Assembly: GCA_964372215.1 (NCBI GenBank) | Contig: CAYJQC010000015.1 | Span: forward strand, 1 to 64,000 | DNA from: DAIMFL01 sp964372215 | Lineage (GTDB): Bacteria; Pseudomonadota; Alphaproteobacteria; Dongiales; Dongiaceae | DNA length: 64,000 bases | Reading direction: 5' to 3' | Part shown: positions 8,827 to 17,106 of the stretch, piece by piece | How the letters are laid out: every line of letters starts with the position of its first letter | Numbering within the stretch: the first letter of the stretch is position 1 | Made by a program: the position numbers and the translations under genes | The notes under the pieces: model-generated | Told to the model about the DNA's origin: nothing | What the model saw: only the letters and a program-made list of their open reading frames with translations | Database searches by the model: none

Positions 8827-9962
8827 ACGACGACCTCGAAGACGACGAGCGGCTGCTGCTCGACACCCTCGCGCGCTTCGCCGCAGAGGTCCTGATGCCG
8901 CGCGCGCGCGAGCTCGACGAGTCCGAGATCTTCGCCACGGTCCACTTGCCGGATCTGGCACGGCTCGGGGTCATGGGGCTCAATCTGCCGGAGATCTGGG
9001 GCGGCGCCGGGATATCGCCGCCGGCGCTCTATCGCGCGGTCGAGATCATCGCCGCCGCCTGCGGCTCGACCGCGTCGATGGTGACGGCGCACTACCTGGC
9101 GACCGATTCGCTGGCGATCGGCGGCGACGACGCCCTGCGCGCCCGGTTCCTGCCGGCCGCCGCCGCGGGCGAGGCGCTCGGCGGTTTCGCCCTGACCGAG
9201 CCGGCGGCTGGCTCGAACCCCGCGGACATGCGCAGCGAGGCCGTGCGCGAGGGCGACGGCTACCGGCTGCGCGGGGTGAAGCACTTCATCTCCAACGCCG
9301 GCGCCGCGGACTTCCTCGTGGTCTTCGCCAAGACCGACCGCGCCGCCGGCGCCCGCGGCATCAGCGCCTTCGTGGTCGAGCCCAAGGCCGCCGACGGAAT
9401 CCGCATCGCGCCGGCCGAGAAGACCATGGGGCTGAGGGGCGGCCACATCTTCGAGATCGATTTCGACTGCCGGGTTGCCGCGGAGAACCGGCTGGGCGCG
9501 GAGGGGAGCGGCTTTCGCACCGCGCTGAAGGTGCTCGACGGCGGCCGGGTCGAGGTCGCGGCGCAGGCCACCGGGATCGCCGGCGCGGCGCTCGATGCCG
9601 CCCTCGCCTGGGCCAGGGAGCGTCATGTCGGCGGCCATCCGATCGCCGAGTTCCAGGGCTTGCAATGGATGCTCGCGGACATGGCGACCGAGCTGCAGGC
9701 GGCCCGCGCGCTCGGGCTCGACGCCGCCCGCCGGCGCGGCACCGGCGCGCGCTTCTCGACGGAGGCGGCGATGGCCAAGCTGTTCGCCACCGAGGCCGCC
9801 TCGCGCATCGCCGACCGGGCGCTGCAGATCCACGGCGGCTATGGCTACACCAGGGCGCTGCCGATCGAGCGTTACTTGCGCGACCTCAGGATCTTCCGGA
9901 TCTACGAGGGCTCGTCCGAGATCCAGCGCAGCATCATCGCCCGGAGCCTGCTCGCCGATTGA
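8820..9962 (+). CDS. Acyl-CoA dehydrogenase
   Basis: A 380-residue FAD-dependent acyl-CoA dehydrogenase starting at GTG 8820 within the end of the CoA-transferase gene. Landmarks are FALTEPAAGSNPADMRSEA (FAD/substrate loop), GVKHFISNAGAADFLVVFAK, TMGLRGG, LQIHGGYGYTRALPIERYLR and, near the C-terminus, RIYEGSSEIQRSIIAR. The glutamate of YEG occupies the position of the catalytic base of short- and medium-chain enzymes. With the lyase and CoA-transferase it forms a compact catabolic module for an unidentified short acyl substrate. Confidence 0.92.
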   Translation: MLNDDLEDDERLLLDTLARFAAEVLMPRARELDESEIFATVHLPDLARLGVMGLNLPEIWGGAGISPPALYRAVEIIAAACGSTASMVTAHYLATDSLAIGGDDALRARFLPAAAAGEALGGFALTEPAAGSNPADMRSEAVREGDGYRLRGVKHFISNAGAADFLVVFAKTDRAAGARGISAFVVEPKAADGIRIAPAEKTMGLRGGHIFEIDFDCRVAAENRLGAEGSGFRTALKVLDGGRVEVAAQATGIAGAALDAALAWARERHVGGHPIAEFQGLQWMLADMATELQAARALGLDAARRRGTGARFSTEAAMAKLFATEAASRIADRALQIHGGYGYTRALPIERYLRDLRIFRIYEGSSEIQRSIIARSLLAD

Positions 9963-9981
9963 CGGCACGGGGCAGCAATGC

Positions 9982-10013
9982 CGAGGGCCCGCGCCTTGCG
10001 GCGCGAGCCCTCG
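9982..10013. terminator. Bidirectional terminator between convergent genes
   Basis: A strong hairpin lies between the converging acyl-CoA dehydrogenase and chemoreceptor genes. CGAGGGC (9982-9988) pairs with GCCCTCG (10007-10013), and inside that GCGCC pairs with GGCGC around a TTGC loop, with a two-base mismatch between the stems. Confidence 0.75.
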
Positions 10014-10037
10014 CTGTCGTGATCGAAAGGCGAAAGA

Positions 10038-12056
10038 TCAGGCGGCGCGCACCGCCTGCAGGAACTTGTCGACTTCGGTCCGCAGATGCTCGCCCTGGCG
10101 GGCCAGCTCGCCCGAGGCCGACAGCATCTGACCGGCAGCGGCACCGGTCTCGCCGGCCGCCTGGGTGACGCCGGAGATGTTGGAGGACACTTCGGTCGTG
10201 CCCGCCGCCGCCTGCTGGACGTTGCGGGCGATCTCCTGGGTCGCCGCGCCCTGCTCCTCGACCGCCGCGGCGATGCCCGAAGCGATCTCGTTGATCGAGC
10301 CGATGGTCTGGCCGATCGACTGGATCGCGCCGACCGCATCCTTGGTGGCCTGCTGGATGCCGGTGATCTGGCCGGTGATCTCCTCGGTCGCCTTGGCGGT
10401 CTGGGTCGCCAGGTTCTTCACTTCCGAGGCGACCACCGCGAAGCCCTTGCCGGCCTCGCCGGCGCGCGCCGCCTCGATCGTGGCGTTCAATGCCAACAGG
10501 TTGGTCTGGCTGGCAATGTCGCTGATCAGGTTGACGACCTCGCCGATCTTCTGGGCCGCGTCGGCCAGGCCCTGGATCTGGGCGTTGGTGCGCTCGGCAT
10601 CGGTGACCGCCTTGCCGGCGATCTCGGCCGACTGGCTGACCTGGCGGCTGATCTCGGAGACCGAGGCGGAGAGTTCCTCCGCCGCGCTCGCCACCGTCTG
10701 CACGTTGGTCGAGGCCTCTTCCGACGCCGCCGCCACCACCGTCGACTGGCGGCTGGTCTCCTCCGCGGTCGTGCTCAACGCCTGGGCGGTCGACTGCATC
10801 TCGGTGGCCGAGGACGACACCGTCTCGACGATGCCGCCGACGCTCGCCTGGAAGCTGTCGGCGAGCTCGTTCATCGCCCGCTTCTTCTCCACCAGGGCGC
10901 GCTTCTCCGCCTCGACCTGCTCGGCCTGGAGCCGGGTCATCTCGATGGCGTTGTCCTTGAACACCTGGACCGCGTCGGCCATCGAGCCGATCTCGTCCTT
11001 GCGGCCGCGGCCGACGATCTCGACCGAGGTGTCGCCGCCGGCGAGGACGGTCATGGCGCGGGTCATGCCGTTCACCGGCTTGGTGATGCCGCGGGCGATG
11101 AAGAAGGCGACGATGGCGCCGAGCAGGATCGCGGCGAGCGAGGCCGCGAGGGTGATCTGGGTCACGCCGGTGATGGCCGTTTCGGTCTCGTCCTTGAGCC
11201 GGGCCTGATCGTCCTCGGCGGCGATCTTGGTCTCGTCGCTGGCGGTGCCGATCTGGTCGAGCAGCGGCAGCAGCGTCTCGGCGATCAGCTTGTCGCTTTC
11301 CGTGGTCGATGCGGCGGCCTCGTCGAACGCCGCACGGTACTCCGTGAGCTTCGCGACGACACTGGCCAGCAGCGCCTTGTGGCTGGGATTGACCAGGCTC
11401 GAACGCAGGCGGGCGATCTCCGGCTCGATGGCGGCGAATTCCGCGGCCACCCGCTCGATCGCGCCTTCTTCGCTGGTGTCGATGTAGGATTCGACGTACT
11501 TGCGGATGACCAGGAAGCCTTCCTGCACGACGCCGGCATAGGCGGCCTGCTCGAACGCCCCGGCCGCGACCGATTCCTCCATAATCGCGGTCAGGCTCTT
11601 GCGGATCTCGATGGCGGCCGGGTCCAGGGTGTCGGCCACGATGCCTTCGATCTTGTTGATCTCGCCCACCACCGTGTTGAATCCGGCGGCATAGTCGTCA
11701 TACAGCGCCGCCACATCGGCGAGCTGCGCCGCCTGATCCGGATCGGTCAGGCTGGCCTCGAGCTCGGCCAGCCGCTGGGCCACCGCGGCCTGCAGATCCT
11801 GTGCCTGTTTCAGGGTGTCGTCGTCGAAGGTCAGGACGTACTCGCCGGCCTGCCACGCCATGGTCATCATCTCGGCGTCGAAATCGGTGAGCGCCACCGC
11901 GTCGCTCGACACGTCGGCATAGCCGGTGAAATCGCGGCCGATTTCCAGGACCTCGTAGACGGCGAAGCCGGCCATGGCGGTCATGAGCGTCAGCACCATG
12001 GCGAAGCCGCCACCGATCTTGGCGCCGATCTTGAGATTGGGCAGTAGTTTCAACAT
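10038..12056 (-). CDS. Methyl-accepting chemotaxis protein
   Basis: A 672-residue chemoreceptor. It begins [20 protein letters not shown] at 12056; an in-frame ATG at 12161 would add 35 residues lacking family character. A first membrane segment (about residues 14-34) is followed by about 270 residues of all-helical periplasmic sensor of four-helix-bundle type. Then come a second membrane segment ([19 protein letters not shown]), a HAMP domain ([14 protein letters not shown]) and a long cytoplasmic coiled-coil. The signalling hairpin is complete ([20 protein letters not shown], then [19 protein letters not shown]). There is no C-terminal CheR pentapeptide. No che genes are nearby, so it is an orphan receptor of unknown ligand. 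Confidence 0.93.
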   Translation of the reverse strand: MLKLLPNLKIGAKIGGGFAMVLTLMTAMAGFAVYEVLEIGRDFTGYADVSSDAVALTDFDAEMMTMAWQAGEYVLTFDDDTLKQAQDLQAAVAQRLAELEASLTDPDQAAQLADVAALYDDYAAGFNTVVGEINKIEGIVADTLDPAAIEIRKSLTAIMEESVAAGAFEQAAYAGVVQEGFLVIRKYVESYIDTSEEGAIERVAAEFAAIEPEIARLRSSLVNPSHKALLASVVAKLTEYRAAFDEAAASTTESDKLIAETLLPLLDQIGTASDETKIAAEDDQARLKDETETAITGVTQITLAASLAAILLGAIVAFFIARGITKPVNGMTRAMTVLAGGDTSVEIVGRGRKDEIGSMADAVQVFKDNAIEMTRLQAEQVEAEKRALVEKKRAMNELADSFQASVGGIVETVSSSATEMQSTAQALSTTAEETSRQSTVVAAASEEASTNVQTVASAAEELSASVSEISRQVSQSAEIAGKAVTDAERTNAQIQGLADAAQKIGEVVNLISDIASQTNLLALNATIEAARAGEAGKGFAVVASEVKNLATQTAKATEEITGQITGIQQATKDAVGAIQSIGQTIGSINEIASGIAAAVEEQGAATQEIARNVQQAAAGTTEVSSNISGVTQAAGETGAAAGQMLSASGELARQGEHLRTEVDKFLQAVRAA

Positions 12057-12410
12057 GGCAGGCTCCGAATCTAGGTTTTCCCGACCTTCGTACCGGCGCC
12101 GCTCCAGGCGCTCGCCAGACAGGGCAAAGCCGACGGTGCCGATCACCGGGCGGTCGAACAATCGTCCGAAAGCAGTTTAGGAGTGCTTAAGTTGCGAATG
12201 CGCATGGCGAATTCGCACCATAGGTTCTTCTAAGCCGGCCATTGGCGCGGCGGCGGTCCGGGACCGCGCCCACGTTCCGGCCGCGCCGCCGGTTTCACAA
12301 CTGCGTGGGTCCGGCCCGTTTGACCGGAACCCCGCCGCCCGGTCTGCTACGCTGGAAATCTCGATGCACTGCGCCGGAGAGCGCGGCCGATCCCGACATG
12401 GAGGGCAGCG
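12057..12410. other. Intergenic region between chemoreceptor and dienelactone hydrolase
   Basis: About 350 bases without a convincing gene. It must contain the divergent promoters of the chemoreceptor and the hydrolase. A short palindrome (GCGAATTCGC, around 12208-12217) is present, and the ribosome site GGAGGGCAGCG directly precedes the hydrolase ATG. Nothing else is recognised. Confidence 0.4.
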
Positions 12411-13274
12411 ATGCGCCAGGACTACATCGATCTCTACGACGCCTACACCCACGAGCATCTCGACCGCCGGCGCTTCATGCGCCGGCTCGCCGCGCTGGCC
12501 GGCGGCAGCGCGGCGGCGGCGGCGATCGTCGCGGCGATCGAGGCGAACCAGGCCCAGGCGGCGATGATCGCGCCCGAGGACGCCCGCCTCGCCAGCCGGC
12601 GGATCGGGTTTGCCGGGCCGCAGGGCGAGCTGCAGGGCTATCTGGCGCGGCCCGCCGAGGCGGCGGGCGGGCTGCCGGGGATCCTGGTGATCCACGAGAA
12701 TCGCGGCCTCAACCCGCATATCGAAGACGTCGCGCGCCGCGCCGCGCTCGCGGGCTTCGTGGCACTCGCCCCCGATTTCCTGTCGCCGCGCGGCGGCACG
12801 CCCGACGACCCCGACGCCGCCCGCGACCTGATCGGCAAGCTCGACCCGGCCGAGACCGTCGCCAATGCCGTCGCCGCAGTCGCGTATCTGCAGGGGCACG
12901 AGGTCGGCAACGGCAGGGCCGGCGCGGTCGGGTTCTGCTGGGGCGGCGCGCTCACCAACCAGGTCGCCGTCAACGCGCCCGGGCTGGGCGCCGCGGTCGC
13001 CTTCTACGGCCGCCAGCCGAGCGCCGAGGAGACCGCCAGGATCAAGGCGCCGGTGATGCTGCACTATGCCGGGCTCGACGAGCGCATCAACGCGGGGATC
13101 GCCGACTACGAGGCGGCGCTGAAGGCGGCCGGGGTCGACTACACCCTGTACATGTACGAGGGCGTCAACCACGCCTTCCACAACGACACCTCGGCCGAAC
13201 GCTACGACCAGGCGGCGGCCGAGCTCGCCTGGAGCCGCACCATCGCGTTCTTCAGGGAAAAGCTGGCGGGCTGA
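12411..13274 (+). CDS. Dienelactone hydrolase family protein with Tat signal
   Basis: A 287-residue alpha/beta hydrolase of the carboxymethylenebutenolidase family. The N-terminus carries a twin-arginine motif (DRRRFMRRLAALAGGS) followed by an alanine-rich hydrophobic segment ending QAQA, so it should be folded and exported by Tat. The catalytic triad is visible: Cys in GFCWGGALTNQ, Asp in YAGLDERINAG, and His in YEGVNHAFHND. VIHENRGLNPHIEDVARRAA is the usual oxyanion-side motif. Exported members act on unknown esters or lactones; the substrate is not predictable. Confidence 0.9.
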   Translation: MRQDYIDLYDAYTHEHLDRRRFMRRLAALAGGSAAAAAIVAAIEANQAQAAMIAPEDARLASRRIGFAGPQGELQGYLARPAEAAGGLPGILVIHENRGLNPHIEDVARRAALAGFVALAPDFLSPRGGTPDDPDAARDLIGKLDPAETVANAVAAVAYLQGHEVGNGRAGAVGFCWGGALTNQVAVNAPGLGAAVAFYGRQPSAEETARIKAPVMLHYAGLDERINAGIADYEAALKAAGVDYTLYMYEGVNHAFHNDTSAERYDQAAAELAWSRTIAFFREKLAG

Positions 13275-13286
13275 ACCCGGCGCGCG

Positions 13287-13898
13287 TTAGCGGTCGGCGA
13301 GCGCCAGCCTGGCGCCGAGCGCGACGAACGCGCCGGCGAAGCTGCGGCGCATCCAGGCCAGCACCCGCGGGCGCGAGATCACGCGATCGCGGATCGCCGC
13401 GGCGAACAGCCCGTAGCCGACGAAGACCACGAAGGTCATCAGCATGAAAACGCCGCTCAGTTCGAGCATGCGCGACAGCGGACTGGTCTCGCCGGCGCTC
13501 ACGAACTGCGGCAGGAACGCCAGGAAGAAAATCGACAGCTTCGGATTGAGGATGTTGACCAGGATGCCGGTCGCGATCACCCGAACGCCCGAACGGCGCG
13601 TGATGCCCTGTTCCACCCGCAGCGCACCGCGCTCGCGCAGGGTGTTCCAGGCCAAGTACAGCAGATAGGCGACGCCGAGATACTTGAAGGTCTGGAAGGC
13701 GAGCGCGCTGGCATGGAGCAGCGCCGCCAGCCCCAGGATCGCCGCGGCCATGTGCGGAACGATCCCGATCGTGCAGCCCAAGGCAGCCACCACGCTGGCG
13801 CGCGACCCGTGGCTGAGCCCGGCCGCCAGGGTGTAGAGCACGCCGGTGCCGGGCGCGACGACGACGATCAGCGACGTGATCAGGAACTCGATGCTCAC
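13287..13898 (-). CDS. LysE/RhtB family amino-acid exporter
   Basis: A 203-residue membrane protein with about six transmembrane segments, the normal size for LysE-type translocators. The family N-terminus is evident (FLITSLIVVVAPGTGVLYTL, then AAGLSHGSRASVVAALGC), as is FKYLGVAYLLYLAWNTLRE. GTG 13898 is taken as the start because it gives the canonical N-terminus; an ATG at 13970 would add 24 non-homologous residues. It exports an unknown amino acid or derivative. It converges on the dienelactone hydrolase gene, 12 bases away. Confidence 0.88.
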   Translation of the reverse strand: MSIEFLITSLIVVVAPGTGVLYTLAAGLSHGSRASVVAALGCTIGIVPHMAAAILGLAALLHASALAFQTFKYLGVAYLLYLAWNTLRERGALRVEQGITRRSGVRVIATGILVNILNPKLSIFFLAFLPQFVSAGETSPLSRMLELSGVFMLMTFVVFVGYGLFAAAIRDRVISRPRVLAWMRRSFAGAFVALGARLALADR

Positions 13899-14018
13899 GG
13901 CGGCGCCTCCTGGCGCGGGGAGAAGCGGGTCACAGAGCACCAGAATGTCCGCCCGCGACGCGCCGGGCAAGCCGCGGCACGCCCCATGTCGCCTTCAGCG
14001 CCGGCGACCCAAAGAAAG

Positions 14019-14044
14019 AAGGGCCGCGCTTGCGGACGGCCCTT
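14019..14044 (-). terminator. Rho-independent terminator after micro-ORF/carnitine operon
   Basis: On the minus strand AAGGGCCG (14044-14037) pairs perfectly with CGGCCCTT (14026-14019) around a 10-base loop and is followed by CTTTCTTT. It lies about 43 bases after the stop codon of the 23-codon ORF, so it would end the transcript that includes the caiD-like gene and the micro-ORF. A second small hairpin (CCTCGG/CCGAGG, 14056-14074) lies between the ORF and the terminator. Confidence 0.7.
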
Positions 14045-14087
14045 CCATCATCTGACCTCGGTCGGAGCCGAGGACCACGATTACGGG

Positions 14088-14159
14088 TCAGCTCACGCCG
14101 AAATCCGCGGCGGTGACAACCCAGGTCCCGGCAACCGGCCGAAAGCGATAATGAGACAC
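14088..14159 (-). CDS. Putative 23-residue micro-ORF with maximal Shine-Dalgarno
   Basis: On the minus strand AAAGGAGGTGATCC, a full-length complement of the usual 16S rRNA 3' tail, is followed one base later by GTG and an open frame of 23 codons. The peptide begins MSHYRFRPVAG and ends TAADFGVS. It contains no hydrophobic span. A terminator follows. It lies about 100 bases after the caiD-like gene on the same strand, with a GTCACC/GGTGAC hairpin (14240-14254) between. No family is recognised, and a non-coding or regulatory role is possible. Confidence reflects the ribosome site only. Confidence 0.45.
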   Translation of the reverse strand: MSHYRFRPVAGTWVVTAADFGVS

Positions 14160-14257
14160 TGGATCACCTCCTTTCATTTGTTGAAGCGGCGGGAATCACT
14201 ATGGCGTGCGGTCCCGGACCCGACAAGACACAAATTGTAGTCACCTCCGGTGACCTT

Positions 14258-15040
14258 CTAACGCCCCTTCCAGACCGGATCGCGCTTCTCGGCGAAGGCG
14301 CGGGCGCCCTCCAGGTTGTCCTCGCTGTCGTAGAGCGCGTCGACGCTGGCGAACTGGCGCCGGGCGATCCGGTTCATGGTGTCCTGGAAGCCGCGCGTCT
14401 CGGCCTCGCGCGCCACCTCCTTGATGGCGGCGAACACCAAAGGCGGGCCGCCGGCGAGCAGCCGCGCCACCTCCCAGACCCGCTCCATCAGCTTGTCCTT
14501 CGGCAGGATCTCGTTGACCAGGCCCCAGCGATGGGCCTCGGCGGCGTCCATCCAGCGCCCGGTGAACAGGAGGTCCATGGCGACGTGGTAGGGCATGCGC
14601 TTGGGCAGCTTCACGGTCGCCGCGTCGGCCAGGGTGCCGGCCTTGATCTCCGGCAGGGCGAAGGTGGAATGGTCGGCGGCGTAGATCAGGTCGGCGGACA
14701 GCGCCAGCTCGAAGCCGCCACCCACCGCCATGCCGCTGACCGCCGCGATCACCGGCTTGTCGAGGCCGCGCAGCTCCTGGACGCCGCCGAAGCCGCCGGC
14801 CCCGTAATTGCCGTCGACCGCGTCGCCGCCGGCGGCGGCCTTGAGGTCCCAGCCGGCGCAGAAGAACTTGTCGCCGGCGGTGGCGACGATGGCGACGCGC
14901 AGCGCGGGATCGTCGCGGAACGCCTTGAAGGTCTCGCCCATCAGCCGGCTGGTGGCGAGATCGATGGCGTTGGCCTTCGGCCGGTCGAGGGTCACCTCGA
15001 GGATCGCCCCCTCGACCCGGGTCTTCACCACGTCGCTCAT
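14258..15040 (-). CDS. caiD: Carnitinyl-CoA dehydratase-like enoyl-CoA hydratase
   Basis: A 260-residue crotonase-fold enzyme. It shows the CoA-binding and oxyanion-hole segments (FFCAGWDLKAAA and KPVIAAVSGMAVGGGFELALS) and FALPEIKAGTLAD, with the catalytic glutamate of CaiD-like hydratases. VKLPKRMPYHVAMDLLFTGR and WGLVNEILPKDKL are typical of the carnitinyl-CoA dehydratase subgroup. It would hydrate crotonobetainyl-CoA to carnitinyl-CoA. The start overlaps the CoA-ligase stop by four bases (ATGA). It is the last recognised enzyme of the carnitine/gamma-butyrobetaine cluster; carnitine specificity is inferred from context. Confidence 0.85.
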   Translation of the reverse strand: MSDVVKTRVEGAILEVTLDRPKANAIDLATSRLMGETFKAFRDDPALRVAIVATAGDKFFCAGWDLKAAAGGDAVDGNYGAGGFGGVQELRGLDKPVIAAVSGMAVGGGFELALSADLIYAADHSTFALPEIKAGTLADAATVKLPKRMPYHVAMDLLFTGRWMDAAEAHRWGLVNEILPKDKLMERVWEVARLLAGGPPLVFAAIKEVAREAETRGFQDTMNRIARRQFASVDALYDSEDNLEGARAFAEKRDPVWKGR

Positions 15041-17088
15041 GTCGCAGTCTCCTCCATGCGGATCAATGCGTCGGCGGCGACCGCGCCCTGGCCCGCCTTG
15101 CGCAGCATCAGCGGGTTGATGTCGAGCTCGCGCAGGGTCGCGGCATGGCGCTCGGCGAAGCCGGCGAGCGCCAGCGCCGCGTCGGCCGCCGCCCCGCCGC
15201 AGCCGGCGGCGGCGCCGCGATAGCCCGCGAGCAGCTTCGCGACCTTGAGTTCGCCGATCGCCGCCGCGATCTCGGCCCGGGTCGCCGGCAGCAGCAGGGT
15301 GCGCGAATCCTGCAGCAGCTCGGTCAGGATGCCGCCGGCGCCGATGGTCAGCAGCATGCCGTATTGCGGGTCGTTGACCAGGCCCAGGATCAGCTCGGCC
15401 ACCGCGCCCTCGATCATCCGCTCGACCAGCAGGCCCTGGCCGAGCGGCAGCAGCGCCGCCGCCGCGGCGCGCAGCGCGGCCTCGTCCCGGAGATTGAGCC
15501 GGACGGCGCCGGCCTCGGTCTTGTGGGCCAGCCCGAGCGCCTTCAGCGCCACCGCGCCGCCGAGCGGCGCGGCGGCCGGGGCCGCGGCGTCGGCGCTGTC
15601 GACCGCGCGCCCGTCGGGCACCGGCACGCCGGCGCGCGCCAGCAGCGTCTTGGCCGCGGCCTCGGAGAGCAATCGCGGCGCGCCCCCCGGCGCCGCGACG
15701 GGCGGCACCATCGCCGGTGCCGGCTTGGCCCAGGCGGCGCCGATCTCGGCCGCCGCCGCCGCCGCCGCCAGCGCGTCGTCGATGCCGCAGAGCGGCGCGA
15801 TGCCGCGGGCCATCAGGTCGGCGGCGTGGGCCTCGGTCAGGTTCTCCGGCAGGCTGGCCACCACCGCCGCGCGGCCGCCGGTCGTGCGCGACGCCGCCTG
15901 AAGCGCGTTCAGGGAGTAGATCCAGGCCGCGTCGGAGCAGCGGTCGCCGCGGGGAAAGTCGAGCACCAGCATCGAGAGATCGAAGCCCGCCGCCAGCATC
16001 GCCGTGAAGGTCGCCGTCATCTCCGGTTCCCGGGCCCAGGAGAAGGTGTGGTAGTCGAGCGGGTTGGAGACGCTCACCAGGGGATGGGTCGTCACCGCCA
16101 CCGCACGCTTCTGCTCGGGCGTCAGCGGCCGGAAGCGGACGCCGACCCCGATCGCCGAGTCGGCCATCAGCGCCGCCTCGCCGCCCGAGCAGCTCATCGA
16201 GCAGATCTCGGCACCGGGCAGGGCGCCATGGACGTGCAGCAGCTTGAGCGTCTCCAGGAAGGCCGGGATCGAGCGCAGCAGCGGCACCCCGAGCTTGGCG
16301 AAGAAAGCGTGGGCGCCGGCCGCCTCGCCGGCGAGCGAGGCGGTGTGCGACAGGGTGAGCGAGCGCGCCTCGGCCGAGCGGCCGATGGCGAGCGCGATCA
16401 CCGGCACCCGTTTGGCCCGCGCCTCGGCGACCAGGGCGGCGAACGCCGCGGTATCCTTGAGCCCCTCGATATGGAAGCCGAGCGCGCTCACCCGGCCATC
16501 GGCGAGCAGCCCGCGGCCGATCTCCGCCAGCTCGGTCTGCGCCTGGTTGCCGGCGGTCGCGACATAGGCGATCGGCAGGCCGCGGCGCTGCATGGTCATG
16601 TTGATGGCGATGTTCGACGACTGGGTCAGGATGGCGACGCCGCGCTCGATCCGTTCGCCGCCGTGCTGGTCGGGCCACAGCAGGGCGCCGTCGAGATAGT
16701 TGATCAGGCCGTAGCAGTTCGGGCCGATCACCGGCATGTCGCCGGCGGCTTCCAGCAGGCTCGCGGTCAGGGCCGCGCCCTCGGCACCGGCCTCGCTGAA
16801 CCCGGCGGCGTAGCAGACCACCCCGCCGGCGCCCTTGCGGCGCAGCGCCGCGACGATCTCGACGGTAAGCGCCCGGTTGACCCCGAGGAACACCGCATCC
16901 GGCGGCTCGGGCAACGCCGCCACGTCGGGCAGGCAGGGGAAGCCGTCCTCCTCGGCCTTGCTGGGGTGGACGCGATAGAGCGGTCCGGCGAAGCCCATGC
17001 GCCGGCATTGCCGTGCCGCTTCCGCGGCCGGGGCGCCGCCGATGAACGCGATGGAGCGCGGCCGGAACAAACGCGACAGATCACGCAT
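15037..17088 (-). CDS. ADP-forming acyl-CoA synthetase (acetate-CoA ligase family)
   Basis: A 683-residue NDP-forming acyl-CoA synthetase containing both halves of the family in one chain. The CoA-binding domain is at the N-terminus (LFRPRSIAFIGG). The ligase part carries PVIGPNCYGLINY, and CSGGEAALMADSA in the second ligase region. The C-terminal ATP-grasp domain (about residues 470-680) has VALKALGLAHKTEAGAVRLN and LRELDINPLML. The phosphohistidine expected in the ligase core is probably SHTASLAGE. In this cluster it would activate gamma-butyrobetaine, crotonobetaine or carnitine to the CoA thioester. That is unusual, since better-known routes use an AMP-forming ligase or a CoA-transferase (CaiC, CaiB, BcoA). 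Confidence 0.85.
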   Translation of the reverse strand: MRDLSRLFRPRSIAFIGGAPAAEAARQCRRMGFAGPLYRVHPSKAEEDGFPCLPDVAALPEPPDAVFLGVNRALTVEIVAALRRKGAGGVVCYAAGFSEAGAEGAALTASLLEAAGDMPVIGPNCYGLINYLDGALLWPDQHGGERIERGVAILTQSSNIAINMTMQRRGLPIAYVATAGNQAQTELAEIGRGLLADGRVSALGFHIEGLKDTAAFAALVAEARAKRVPVIALAIGRSAEARSLTLSHTASLAGEAAGAHAFFAKLGVPLLRSIPAFLETLKLLHVHGALPGAEICSMSCSGGEAALMADSAIGVGVRFRPLTPEQKRAVAVTTHPLVSVSNPLDYHTFSWAREPEMTATFTAMLAAGFDLSMLVLDFPRGDRCSDAAWIYSLNALQAASRTTGGRAAVVASLPENLTEAHAADLMARGIAPLCGIDDALAAAAAAAEIGAAWAKPAPAMVPPVAAPGGAPRLLSEAAAKTLLARAGVPVPDGRAVDSADAAAPAAAPLGGAVALKALGLAHKTEAGAVRLNLRDEAALRAAAAALLPLGQGLLVERMIEGAVAELILGLVNDPQYGMLLTIGAGGILTELLQDSRTLLLPATRAEIAAAIGELKVAKLLAGYRGAAAGCGGAAADAALALAGFAERHAATLRELDINPLMLRKAGQGAVAADALIRMEETAT

Positions 17089-17106
17089 GATGTTGGATTC
17101 CCGGCC

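Noticed and set aside
14155..14177. GGATCACCTCCTTTC on the plus strand, identical to the 3' end of 16S rRNA
   Set aside because: No other 16S features (no helix 45, no upstream conserved region) are present. On the minus strand the same bases are a Shine-Dalgarno for a short ORF, which explains the match better.
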